A DNA stretch of 64,000 bases. Origin: Kluyvera intermedia (GTDB lineage Bacteria > Pseudomonadota > Gammaproteobacteria > Enterobacterales > Enterobacteriaceae). The position numbers were made by a program, and so were the translations under genes. Under the pieces are notes generated by a model that was given only the letters and a program-made list of their open reading frames with translations, was not told where the DNA came from and did no database searches. Shown in pieces: positions 27,875 to 35,231 of this stretch. The stretch lies in assembly GCF_021440345.1 (NCBI RefSeq), contig NZ_JAKCNS010000006.1, positions 44,105 through 108,104 on the forward strand, in the 5' to 3' direction. Positions within the stretch are counted from its first letter, which is position 1; each line of letters begins with the position of its first letter.

Positions 27875-28708
27875 TTAGGCATACTGTTTGATGAATTGGC
27901 CAATCAGGCGAATAAAGTCGCCGGTCACCATCGCCGCGCATTTCAGCGTCTGTTCGTGCGAGAGTTCTACGTCGCTCAGTCCTTCCGCCATGTTGGTAAT
28001 GGCGGAAACCGCCAGCACTTTCAGCCCGCAGTGGCGCGCGGCGATCACTTCCGGCACCACAGACATACCCACCACGTCGCCGCCCATGCGCTGCATCATG
28101 CGGATCTCCGCCGCCGTTTCGAAGTTTGGTCCCGGATAGGAGACAAAGACCCCTTCGTGCAGGGCGATCTCAAGACCTTGCGCCGTTTGATGTAGCTGCG
28201 CGCGCAGCGCGTTATCGTAGGCATTCGCCAGGCTAAAGAAACGCGGGCCAAAACGGTCGTCATTCGGGCCGACCATCGGCGTGGACGGCATGGTATTGAT
28301 GTGGTCGTTTAATGCCACCAGGCTGCCGGCGGGAATCGCTGGATTCAGGGAGCCCGCGGCGTTAGTGCAGAACATAAATTCGCAGCCAAGCAGCTTAAAG
28401 GTGCGGACGGCCTGGGTCATGATGCCCATACCGACACCCTCGTAGAAATGGCCACGTCCTTTCATACAGATAAGCGGTACGCCGTGCAGCGTCCCCATCA
28501 CGATTTCACCTGCGTGCCCAATGACGGTGCTCACCGGAAAGCCGGGGAGATCCTCATAAGAGAGCGTGGTTTTGTCATCCATATCATCGGCCAGCGCGCC
28601 GAGACCTGAACCGAGGATGAGCGCAATGCGCGGGCTAAAGCCCGGCTTTGCAGCGCGAAGGATTTCGACCGCTTCATAGGGGGCATTGTTAAGAATTGAC
28701 GGTGACAT
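27875..28708 (-). CDS. xapA: XapA, purine nucleoside phosphorylase II (xanthosine phosphorylase)
   Basis: 277 residues. Trimeric PNP family: GSGLGALAD, GFPVSTVIGHAGE, MKGRGHFYEG, TNAAGSLNPAIPAGSLVALNDHIN, YPGPNFETAAEIRMM, VVGMSVVPEVIAARHCGLKVLAVSAITNMA. Cleaves xanthosine, inosine and guanosine with phosphate to base and ribose-1-P, cytosolic. First gene of a three-gene unit with the MFS and LysR genes; a LysR-type inverted repeat lies 60-97 bases upstream. A plain purine nucleoside phosphorylase is the alternative name. Confidence 0.88.
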   Translation of the reverse strand: MSPSILNNAPYEAVEILRAAKPGFSPRIALILGSGLGALADDMDDKTTLSYEDLPGFPVSTVIGHAGEIVMGTLHGVPLICMKGRGHFYEGVGMGIMTQAVRTFKLLGCEFMFCTNAAGSLNPAIPAGSLVALNDHINTMPSTPMVGPNDDRFGPRFFSLANAYDNALRAQLHQTAQGLEIALHEGVFVSYPGPNFETAAEIRMMQRMGGDVVGMSVVPEVIAARHCGLKVLAVSAITNMAEGLSDVELSHEQTLKCAAMVTGDFIRLIGQFIKQYA

Positions 28709-28767
28709 ACGGGCTCCAGAATCAGGGATGTTTTGCGTTATTCTGGGGAGCCGTTGATTGCCAATCC

Positions 28768-28805
28768 AATTCGATAACTGGCGGTATTGATATTTAAATC
28801 GAATT
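28768..28805 (-). promoter_or_regulatory. candidate LysR operator upstream of xapA
   Basis: Inverted repeat AATTCGAT (28768-28775) and ATCGAATT (28798-28805) with 22 bases between, centred about 78 bases before the xapA start. Position and symmetry suit the XapR-like regulator. Confidence 0.5.
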
Positions 28806-28870
28806 AATCGCGATGGGGTGAATATTTAATGACGGTAATTCAAAGCATTACAAATAAGATGCTGCTATAG

Positions 28871-28897
28871 ACGCCCGGAAACAGTCTCTCCGGGCGT
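28871..28897. terminator. hairpin downstream of ybcI
   Basis: ACGCCCGGA (28871-28879) pairs with TCCGGGCGT (28889-28897), nine-base loop. Related to the palindrome at 7115-7147. No T-run. The rest of 28709-28965 holds only the xapA upstream region. Confidence 0.5.
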
Positions 28898-28965
28898 TGT
28901 GAATTGTGATGTGCTTCACTTTGGTCGCCCGGTGTTTTTTTGCGATGTCTGGTTCTCTGCGCGTG

Positions 28966-29487
28966 CTATCGACGCCGCCACCACAGTAATCCCATCACCA
29001 TCACTCCCGGCAACCACACCCACATTAACTCTGACATGATCACCTGATGCCCGTACGGCGTGGTGTAGCGTGAGAGCGCAAACGGCGCGACCTTAATCAC
29101 CTGCCACGGTGCGAAGAATCGTTCATCTGACCACGGCCACAGCCAGCCGACGCCTTTACCGCCGGTAGTGATGGAATCCAGCAGGCTGTGCGACAGCAGC
29201 GAAACCGTTAAAAATAGCCAACAGCGTAATAGCCCCGCGCGGAACCATCGTCGGCCGACGATTACGCAGATCAGCGGTATCACAAAGGCAAACAGCAGCG
29301 AGTGGGTAAAACCGCGATGGCCGAAAATATTGCCGTAGGCAATGCCAAACTTAAAAGCGAGAACGTCGGCATCGGGCAGCATCGCCAGGGCGACGCCTGC
29401 GAAGAGTAGGCGCGGGGGAATCACGCGCGTGCCCAGTCCTAAACCAAGGCACAGCGGTACGGCAGCATGAGTGATAATCGTTGGCAT
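28966..29487 (-). CDS. ybcI: YbcI, membrane-bound metal-dependent hydrolase family
   Basis: 173 residues from ATG 29485-29487, the E. coli start (MPTIITHAAVPL); ten further codons upstream are unlikely. YdjM/YbcI family (DUF457): His/Asp motifs THAAVPL, MLPDADVL, FGHRGFTHSLLFA and LLSHSLLDSITTGG line up as metal ligands in an integral membrane protein with about four helices. Implicated by family with LexA-regulated YdjM; substrate unknown. Ribosome site weak. Confidence 0.92.
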   Translation of the reverse strand: MPTIITHAAVPLCLGLGLGTRVIPPRLLFAGVALAMLPDADVLAFKFGIAYGNIFGHRGFTHSLLFAFVIPLICVIVGRRWFRAGLLRCWLFLTVSLLSHSLLDSITTGGKGVGWLWPWSDERFFAPWQVIKVAPFALSRYTTPYGHQVIMSELMWVWLPGVMVMGLLWWRRR

Positions 29488-29574
29488 CGGGTGTCCGTCA
29501 ACAGAAAGGAAAAACAAAGTATTAACGGAAAACGCAGGGAATGCAGCAGAGGGATATTCTGAAATTTTGCCAAT

Positions 29575-29605
29575 AAAAACCCGGCGTTGCAGGGCTTCGC
29601 CGGGT
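29575..29605 (-). terminator. folD-ybcJ terminator
   Basis: On the minus strand ACCCGGCG (29598-29605) and CGCCGGGT (29579-29586) form an 8-bp stem followed by TTTTT (29575-29579). A clean intrinsic terminator. Confidence 0.85.
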
Positions 29606-29628
29606 AATAAGACGCTCTACCGTACGGA

Positions 29629-29841
29629 TTAGGCGGTAACGGTTACGCTCTGGCCTTCAAAATTCACGGTTTGACCAGCGACAATTTTGCAGCGCTTGCG
29701 GGTTTCCACCGCACCGTCAACTTTCACCAGACCGTCGGCAATGGCGATTTTCGCCTGTGCGCCGCTTTCGCTCCAGCCTTCCAGTTTCAGTAAGTCACAG
29801 AGTTCCACATGCGGATGCTTACCCAAAGAAAATGTTGCCAT
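29629..29841 (-). CDS. ybcJ: YbcJ, S4-domain RNA-binding protein
   Basis: 70 residues, same as E. coli, from ATG 29839-29841; the longer frame reads into folD. A single S4-like domain (LLKLEGWSESGAQAKIAIADGLVKVDGAVETRKRCKIVAGQTVNF). NMR work on E. coli YbcJ showed an alpha-L RNA-binding fold; the target is not known. One base after the folD stop, so coupled, and followed by a terminator. Confidence 0.94.
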   Translation of the reverse strand: MATFSLGKHPHVELCDLLKLEGWSESGAQAKIAIADGLVKVDGAVETRKRCKIVAGQTVNFEGQSVTVTA

Positions 29842-29842
29842 C

Positions 29843-30709
29843 TTATGCCTTCTCCACGTCGTGATACTCTTCACACGCCTGTAAGGTGTTTTCAATCAGG
29901 GTGGCGACGGTCATTGGCCCGACGCCGCCCGGTACCGGGGTGATGTAAGATGCGCGCGCAGCGGCTTCTTCAAACACCACATCGCCGACTACTTTACCGC
30001 TTTCGAGGCGATTAATCCCGACATCAATCACGATGGCACCTTCTTTAATCCACTCACCGGGGATAAAACCAGGTTTACCGACTGCCACAATCAGCAGATC
30101 CGCGTTTTCCACGTGGTGGCGCAGATTCTTGGTGAAGCGGTGGGTGACAGTGGTGGTGCAGCCGGCCAGCAGCAGCTCCATGCTCATCGGGCGACCCACG
30201 ATGTTGGATGCGCCAATCACCACGGCGTTCAGGCCATAGGTGTCGATGTTGTAGCGCTCAAGCAGAGTGACGATGCCACGCGGCGTGCACGGACGCAGGC
30301 GCGGCGCGCGCTGGCACAGGCGACCCACGTTATACGGGTGGAAACCGTCTACGTCTTTATCCGGGTCGATACGTTCCAGAACCTTCACATTATCGATGCC
30401 GGCCGGCAGCGGAAGCTGGACCAGAATACCGTCGATAGTGGTATCGGCGTTCAGGGTATCAATCAGCGTCAGCAGTTCCGCTTCGCTGGTGGTTTCCGGC
30501 AGATCGTAAGAGCGGGAGATGAAGCCCACCTCTTCGCAGGCTTTGCGCTTGCTGCCGACATAAATTTGCGATGCGGGGTTGCTGCCAACCAACACAACGG
30601 CGAGCCCAGGAGCGCGTTTTCCGGCCGCAACGCGAGCCTTCACTTTTTCCGCAACTTCAGAGCGCACCTGCTGCGCAATCGTTTTACCGTCAATAATCTT
30701 TGCTGCCAT
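29843..30709 (-). CDS. folD: FolD, methylene-THF dehydrogenase/cyclohydrolase
   Basis: 288 residues from ATG 30707-30709 as in E. coli; eight codons upstream are excluded. Bifunctional enzyme interconverting 5,10-methylene-, methenyl- and 10-formyl-THF. Catalytic [22 protein letters not shown] (Tyr, Lys), [31 protein letters not shown] site [20 protein letters not shown]. Operon with ybcJ. Essential in most enterobacteria. Confidence 0.98.
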   Translation of the reverse strand: MAAKIIDGKTIAQQVRSEVAEKVKARVAAGKRAPGLAVVLVGSNPASQIYVGSKRKACEEVGFISRSYDLPETTSEAELLTLIDTLNADTTIDGILVQLPLPAGIDNVKVLERIDPDKDVDGFHPYNVGRLCQRAPRLRPCTPRGIVTLLERYNIDTYGLNAVVIGASNIVGRPMSMELLLAGCTTTVTHRFTKNLRHHVENADLLIVAVGKPGFIPGEWIKEGAIVIDVGINRLESGKVVGDVVFEEAAARASYITPVPGGVGPMTVATLIENTLQACEEYHDVEKA

Positions 30710-30892
30710 CAGGATAAATATTCCATCTGTCATTCACGAAGGGGGGATGTACATATTTTGTCAGATGCGAGGCTCGCTGTCAGTTATCGTTTGCGAGTTT
30801 TCAACGGAAAGTGATTTTGCTGAACTGTTGAGCAATTGTTGACGCGACTTTATTCACTGCCGCATTCAACGCAGGTTTCACGAGGAAATGGA

Positions 30893-30920
30893 TTGACTCA
30901 TCGGTCAGTGACCGTATAAT
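30893..30920 (+). promoter_or_regulatory. argU promoter
   Basis: TTGACT (30893-30898), 16-base spacer, consensus TATAAT (30915-30920), then a GC-rich discriminator (CCACGCGC) typical of stringently controlled stable-RNA promoters. Confidence 0.88.
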
Positions 30921-30964
30921 TCCACGCGCTTCACCCCATCAGGAAGTGCAAACTTCTCCAGAAT

Positions 30965-31041
30965 GCGCCCTTAGCTCAGTTGGATAGAGCAACGACCTTC
31001 TAAGTCGTGGGCCGCAGGTTCGAATCCTGCAGGGCGCACCA
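30965..31041 (+). tRNA. argU: tRNA-Arg (anticodon UCU)
   Basis: 77 bases with encoded CCA. Acceptor stem GCGCCCT/AGGGCGC, anticodon stem ACGAC/GTCGT, loop CTTCTAA with anticodon TCT at 30999-31001, T-arm GCAGGTTCGAATCCTGC. Reads the rare codons AGA and AGG. Matches E. coli argU (dnaY), which sits after folD there too and serves as attachment site for the DLP12 prophage. No integrase or duplicated 3' end follows here. Confidence 0.97.
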
Positions 31042-31128
31042 TTTTCTTGTTTTCTCCCCAATGCAATCACCTCGTTATACGCTCCCTGGCAAGAGTGCGA
31101 ATCTGCTCACATAATGTTCACTGTTCGT

Positions 31129-31174
31129 TTGTCGAAACGCGAAAACTCAAATTATACTGTATGAAATTACAGTA
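31129..31174 (+). promoter_or_regulatory. sbmC promoter with LexA box
   Basis: -35 TTGTCG (31129-31134), 18-base spacer, -10 TATACT (31153-31158). The SOS box CTGT-N8-ACAG with flanking TA on both sides (31155-31174) overlaps the -10, so LexA should block initiation until DNA damage. Confidence 0.92.
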
Positions 31175-31190
31175 TGGTAACGGAGGCAGT

Positions 31191-31661
31191 ATGGACTACG
31201 AGATTAAGCAGGTCGAATCACGCAAAATCGCAGGTTTTCATATGGTTGGGCCGTGGGAACAAACGGTCAAACAAGGGTTTGAGCAGTTGATGAAGTGGGT
31301 CGACGGTCAACAGATTCCCGCCCAGGAGTGGCTCGCCGTTTATTATGATAATCCGGACGAAGTGCCGGCAGAAAAGCTGCGCTGCGATACGGTGGTCTCG
31401 GTAGCCGACGATTTTGTCCTACCGGCCAATAGTGAAGGCGTGATGACGGCGAACGTTGCGGGGGGATTATACGCGGCGGCACGTGCGCGGGTTATCGATC
31501 ATGACTTTTCCACGCCGTGGTACCAGTTCTTCAATAGCCTTATGAAAGACGAAAAGCACCGGATGGTGGCTAAACCTTGTTTTGAGATCTACCACAACAA
31601 CGGGGCGGAAGACGGCTACTGGGATATTGAAATGTTCGTCGCGGTGGAACCGAAGGCGTAA
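31191..31661 (+). CDS. sbmC: SbmC (GyrI), DNA gyrase inhibitory protein
   Basis: 156 residues (E. coli 157) from ATG 31191 with GGAGG five bases before; 48 codons upstream are leader. [36 protein letters not shown] and [16 protein letters not shown] follow the GyrI-like/AraC effector-binding fold of SbmC, which shields gyrase from microcin B17, CcdB and quinolones and is SOS-induced. A consensus LexA box overlaps its promoter. In E. coli the gene sits elsewhere (near dacD/sbcB), so its placement next to argU is unusual. A second gyrI-like paralogue cannot be excluded. Confidence 0.92.
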   Translation: MDYEIKQVESRKIAGFHMVGPWEQTVKQGFEQLMKWVDGQQIPAQEWLAVYYDNPDEVPAEKLRCDTVVSVADDFVLPANSEGVMTANVAGGLYAAARARVIDHDFSTPWYQFFNSLMKDEKHRMVAKPCFEIYHNNGAEDGYWDIEMFVAVEPKA

Positions 31662-31663
31662 CG

Positions 31664-31704
31664 AAAAGCGCCAGAGCGCGTTGGCGGCTCTGGCGCAGTG
31701 GTTT
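31664..31704. terminator. bidirectional terminator between sbmC and the serine hydrolase gene
   Basis: GCGCCAGAGC (31668-31677) and GCTCTGGCGC (31687-31696): perfect 10-bp stem, nine-base loop, A-run before and T-rich after, between convergent genes. Confidence 0.8.
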
Positions 31705-31722
31705 TCGGATTTCTGTGGCGGC

Positions 31723-33033
31723 TTAGCGTAGCGTTTTGGCGATGGCGCTAAACATCAGCGAGGCCTCAAGCGGCTGTGCGCTGAATGACGGCTCCGCCTG
31801 CGGCCAGGTGGACCACTGAACGATCACCAGATTTTCTGCGCGGTTGACCATGATCATCTGGCCAAAGATCCCCAGCGCCCACATCGAACCTTTCAGCGAA
31901 TCCCTGGCCGTTGGCACCACGTTTTTTGCATTGGCAGGAACTTCATTGTTCCACCACTGGTAGCCATAAATCCCCTGAGGATGTGCCGCCGATACCGATT
32001 TTTGCGCCGTGTTCCAGTTGGCTGATTGTGCGACCCAGTTTTCCGGCAGCACCTGCTTACCGTTTGGTAGACGACCGTTATGCAGGACGAATTCACCAAA
32101 GCGGCCCCAGTCTTCCAGCGTAGCGTTAAAGCCGTGTGCGCCGACGTCGTGCTGGCCCTTGGTATAGGAATGCCATACGCCGTCGTTGGCCATACCGTAC
32201 GGTTGCCAGATGGTATGTTCCAGATAGCTAGCGAGCGTCATGCCGGTTGCGCGTTCCAGCACATCGCCCAGCAGCCAGGCGCCGCCGGAAGAGTAAGACC
32301 AGGCTTCGCCCGCCGGATGTGCGCGTTTCAGGCCGGAAACCAGTGCACGTACACACTCGTAGGCACCTGGATGCGCCTCACATTGCGTTAGCTTAGCGAA
32401 ATCGGACTGTGGATTAGTGTAGTTCTCGTCCCACGCCACGCCGGAAGTGTGCTGAATCAGCTGCTTGAGGGTGACGCCGTCCCAGGCGGTGCCTTTCAGA
32501 TCCGGTTCATACTGCGTCACCAGGTCATCCATTGAGTGAATTTTTCCCTCTTTCAGCGCTGCGCCAAACAGGATTGAGACCACCGCTTTGCCCACTGAAC
32601 GGGAGGTCCACAGCGTTGTATCGGTGTTACCCTCCGCCAGATATTTGAAGGCGACCTTACCGTCTTTCAGTACCAGCATTCCGCTGACGTTCTGCCGCTG
32701 CAGATAGTCCTGTAAATTCCACTGCTTGCCGTTTACCTCATAGCTCGCCTGCGTCAGCGGTTTATCGGCGGCTACCAGCGGCATTGCTTTACCATGGCGG
32801 AAGACATCACCTTTGTAGTTGCGGTAGTCATTACGAAAACCGACAACGCGCTCGGCCTGGCTCCAGGTCAGCATTTTTTGCGTATCCGGCAGTTTGGCAT
32901 CAAATGGCGCGGGGCATTCGGTCAACGCTGTTCCCTCACAGGCCGCCATGGCGGGCGCGGAGATAAAGGTTGCGGCCATCAGACTCGCTAACAGACAGGA
33001 CTTTGCAGGGAAGGATTTATGTTTATTATTCAT
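31723..33033 (-). CDS. periplasmic serine hydrolase, class C beta-lactamase-like family
   Basis: 436 residues with a signal peptide ending SAPAMA. The penicillin-binding fold shows Ser146-Val-Gly-Lys149 (SxxK nucleophile) and Tyr247-Ser-Ser (the YxN position, here YSS). The third box is not obvious. Such proteins include esterases, D-amino-acid amidases and 6-aminohexanoate hydrolases; true AmpC enzymes carry YAN and KTG, so a resistance role is unlikely. Two or three Cys pairs (Cys32/Cys40, Cys219/Cys226 region) may form disulfides in the periplasm. Divergent from a LysR regulator 142 bases away that probably controls it. Confidence 0.78.
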   Translation of the reverse strand: MNNKHKSFPAKSCLLASLMAATFISAPAMAACEGTALTECPAPFDAKLPDTQKMLTWSQAERVVGFRNDYRNYKGDVFRHGKAMPLVAADKPLTQASYEVNGKQWNLQDYLQRQNVSGMLVLKDGKVAFKYLAEGNTDTTLWTSRSVGKAVVSILFGAALKEGKIHSMDDLVTQYEPDLKGTAWDGVTLKQLIQHTSGVAWDENYTNPQSDFAKLTQCEAHPGAYECVRALVSGLKRAHPAGEAWSYSSGGAWLLGDVLERATGMTLASYLEHTIWQPYGMANDGVWHSYTKGQHDVGAHGFNATLEDWGRFGEFVLHNGRLPNGKQVLPENWVAQSANWNTAQKSVSAAHPQGIYGYQWWNNEVPANAKNVVPTARDSLKGSMWALGIFGQMIMVNRAENLVIVQWSTWPQAEPSFSAQPLEASLMFSAIAKTLR

Positions 33034-33175
33034 AGTGTTCTCGATTTTAGTTATACCCGTAGACTCGCCGCTACCGCGTAGAGGTAGGACGGATTGAGTA
33101 TAAAAATCGGCGCACTATAATAAAAAACGCGTTATGGGGGGAAAACCCCCACAACAACAGCCAAAGGAGACCGGT

Positions 33176-34087
33176 GTGGCATCATTGTCCTACTCATTTT
33201 CTCAGCTTGAAGCGTTCACCACCGTCGCCGAGTGCGGCAGCCTGGTGAAGGCCGCCGGTAAATTGGATAAAGACCGTACCACGCTGCGCGATCTTATCGA
33301 TCTTCTTGAGGACGGTCTCGGCTATGCGCTTTTTGTTCGCCAGGGGCGAGCGCTACAGTTGACGCCGCAGGGCGAACAGCTTCATCGTCAGGCGCATCTG
33401 CTAATGCGCCAGGCGCGAGCGTTTGAGCAGTTTGCCCGTCAGGTCCCGGCCACTGAGGCCCAGGAGCTGAGCATCGCCTACGATCCTTTTACCCCGCGAC
33501 GTTTTTTACAGGCTTTAATCGCCCTGATGGCGAACCGTCATATTCGTCTGAGCCTGCGATGCGCATCGCGTGAGGAAGGGGAACGGGCGCTGGCGAGTGG
33601 ACATGCGGACTTAGGCTTCTTCCAGGCCAATAATCACAGCGTGGGCAGTGAAATGGAGTGGCGTGCGCTGGGGACCATCGACATGGACTTTTTCGCCGCC
33701 GATAGCCTGTTCGTCGATGCCGAACGCCCGTGTTCGCTGCTCGATCTTTCCCTGAGGCCGCAGGTGGTGATGCATTCGGCGAGCGATATCCCGATGGCGC
33801 GTCGGCTGCAAATTTCCGGCAATGTCATTATGGCCAATGAACTGGAGATGCTGCGCAGCTTGATTGAGGCCGGGTGCGGTTGGGGATTTTTACCCACCCA
33901 TTTTCAGGCATCGCGCTGGGAGAATGTGTCGGCGATTCCAACGGTGGTGGGCAATGAAGGCATCAGCCAGACGATGGTGACCCTCTGGCGCCCGGGTAGC
34001 GAAAAGCGCGCATTGATTGATGACACGCTGCTCCGGCTCTCGTCGTTGTGGCGGGACGCAAACTCGCCCTGCGGTGAAAAGCGATAG
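33176..34087 (+). CDS. LysR-family regulator divergent from the serine hydrolase
   Basis: 303 residues from GTG 33176 (GGAGA five bases before); an ATG at 33134 has no ribosome site and lies beside a G5/C5 hairpin (33137-33150). N-terminal HTH SQLEAFTTVAECGSLVKAAGKLDKDRTTLRDLIDLLEDGLGYALFVR is recognisably LysR though the recognition-helix region is atypical (KDRTTLRDLI in place of the usual SQPAVSRQI). Effector domain intact (DLGFFQANNH, GCGWGFLPTHF). Likely regulates the divergent hydrolase and perhaps itself. Confidence 0.8.
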   Translation: MASLSYSFSQLEAFTTVAECGSLVKAAGKLDKDRTTLRDLIDLLEDGLGYALFVRQGRALQLTPQGEQLHRQAHLLMRQARAFEQFARQVPATEAQELSIAYDPFTPRRFLQALIALMANRHIRLSLRCASREEGERALASGHADLGFFQANNHSVGSEMEWRALGTIDMDFFAADSLFVDAERPCSLLDLSLRPQVVMHSASDIPMARRLQISGNVIMANELEMLRSLIEAGCGWGFLPTHFQASRWENVSAIPTVVGNEGISQTMVTLWRPGSEKRALIDDTLLRLSSLWRDANSPCGEKR

Positions 34088-34093
34088 CGTGTG

Positions 34094-34921
34094 CTATTGA
34101 CGCCGGTCAGCGGCAATCACCAGCCCAATCCCGGATAGCGTGATAACAATCGCCAGCAGCATCCGCCCATCGAGGGCTTCACCCATAAAGACCAAACCAC
34201 CGAGCGCCGCAAGGCAGGGAACGCTCAGCTGGAGCGTGCTGGCGGTGGTGGGGCTGAGTTTCGGCAGTAGCGAATACCAGAGCAGATATGCGCCACCGGA
34301 CATCAATGCGCCGGAGGTTACCGCCAGCAGCACACCATAGATATCGGCCTCAATCGACATGCCGTGCAAGGCGAAAATCAGCAGGGCCATCGGCACCGCC
34401 AGCATAAAATTACCGGCGGTCGCCGCCGCGGCATCGCGCACCTTTTTCCCGGTAATGCAGTACACCGCCCAGGCCGCGCCGGAAACCATCATCAAGAGCG
34501 ACGCACCGATGGACGGATGGCCGGCGCCCGGTAATAGCAAAAGCGCCAATCCGCCCATAGCGGCCAGCATGCCAATGCTTTTCAACCCGGTGAGGCGCTC
34601 GCCTCGCGCTAGGCCCCAGCCGCTCATCACTATCTGAACGGTGCCGAATAACAGCAGCGCGCCCGCCGCGGTGGTTAACGACACATAGGCCAGTGAGAAG
34701 GCGAAAATGTACACGGCGAGCAGCGCGGCGTTCAACAAATTAAATTCGGCTTTTCTTCGCATCCCCGGCAGCTGTAACAGCAAAAATAGCGCTACCGCGC
34801 CGCTCAGCAAACGCAGGCTGCTGAACGACACCGCATCCATATGCAGCCCTTTGAGCGCCAGTCGGCATAACAGTGAATTGGCGGCAAAGGCGACCATCGC
34901 GAGAACAATTTTGAGCAGCAC
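34094..34921 (-). CDS. EamA-domain drug/metabolite transporter (DMT superfamily)
   Basis: 275 residues, ten membrane segments in two EamA repeats (MVAFAANSLLCRLALKG at the start; PTTASTLQLSVPCLAALGGLVFMGE in the second). GTG start at 34919-34921 with AAGGAG six bases before. Family members export amino acids or metabolites; substrate unknown. Ends six bases from the convergent LysR gene. Confidence 0.82.
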   Translation of the reverse strand: MLLKIVLAMVAFAANSLLCRLALKGLHMDAVSFSSLRLLSGAVALFLLLQLPGMRRKAEFNLLNAALLAVYIFAFSLAYVSLTTAAGALLLFGTVQIVMSGWGLARGERLTGLKSIGMLAAMGGLALLLLPGAGHPSIGASLLMMVSGAAWAVYCITGKKVRDAAAATAGNFMLAVPMALLIFALHGMSIEADIYGVLLAVTSGALMSGGAYLLWYSLLPKLSPTTASTLQLSVPCLAALGGLVFMGEALDGRMLLAIVITLSGIGLVIAADRRQ

Positions 34922-35069
34922 GAGGGCTCCTTTTCAAAGCGGTAGTCGAGATTATGCGGCAGGTTGCGGCTTGCCGCACGCGCGTTTTGTGCACTGAAGA
35001 GAACATGTAATTGTCTGCGCCATCATGGCAATCGCGGCGGTTACATCTCATTACGCTTGATCATAAAAC

Positions 35070-35088
35070 GATAATGAGTATAGTTCTC
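35070..35088 (+). promoter_or_regulatory. Fur box upstream of the TonB receptor
   Basis: GATAATGAGTATAGTTCTC matches the 19-bp Fur consensus at 14 positions, about 145 bases before the receptor start. Points to iron repression. The remainder of 34922-35231 is the divergent promoter region of the EamA and receptor genes. Confidence 0.75.
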
Positions 35089-35231
35089 AGTCTCTTTTTT
35101 ATTCACCGCATTGATACCACTGGGCCAGTCATCAGTAAGGAATGTTTCACAGGGGAATTCTGGGGCGAGATGCTGCAAAGAACCTGCTGGTACCGACGGT
35201 GAATTTTTATTGCATACCAAGGACTCCTCCC

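Noticed and set aside
31723..33033. AmpC-type resistance beta-lactamase
   Set aside because: Has SVGK and YSS but not the YAN and KTG boxes of true class C enzymes.
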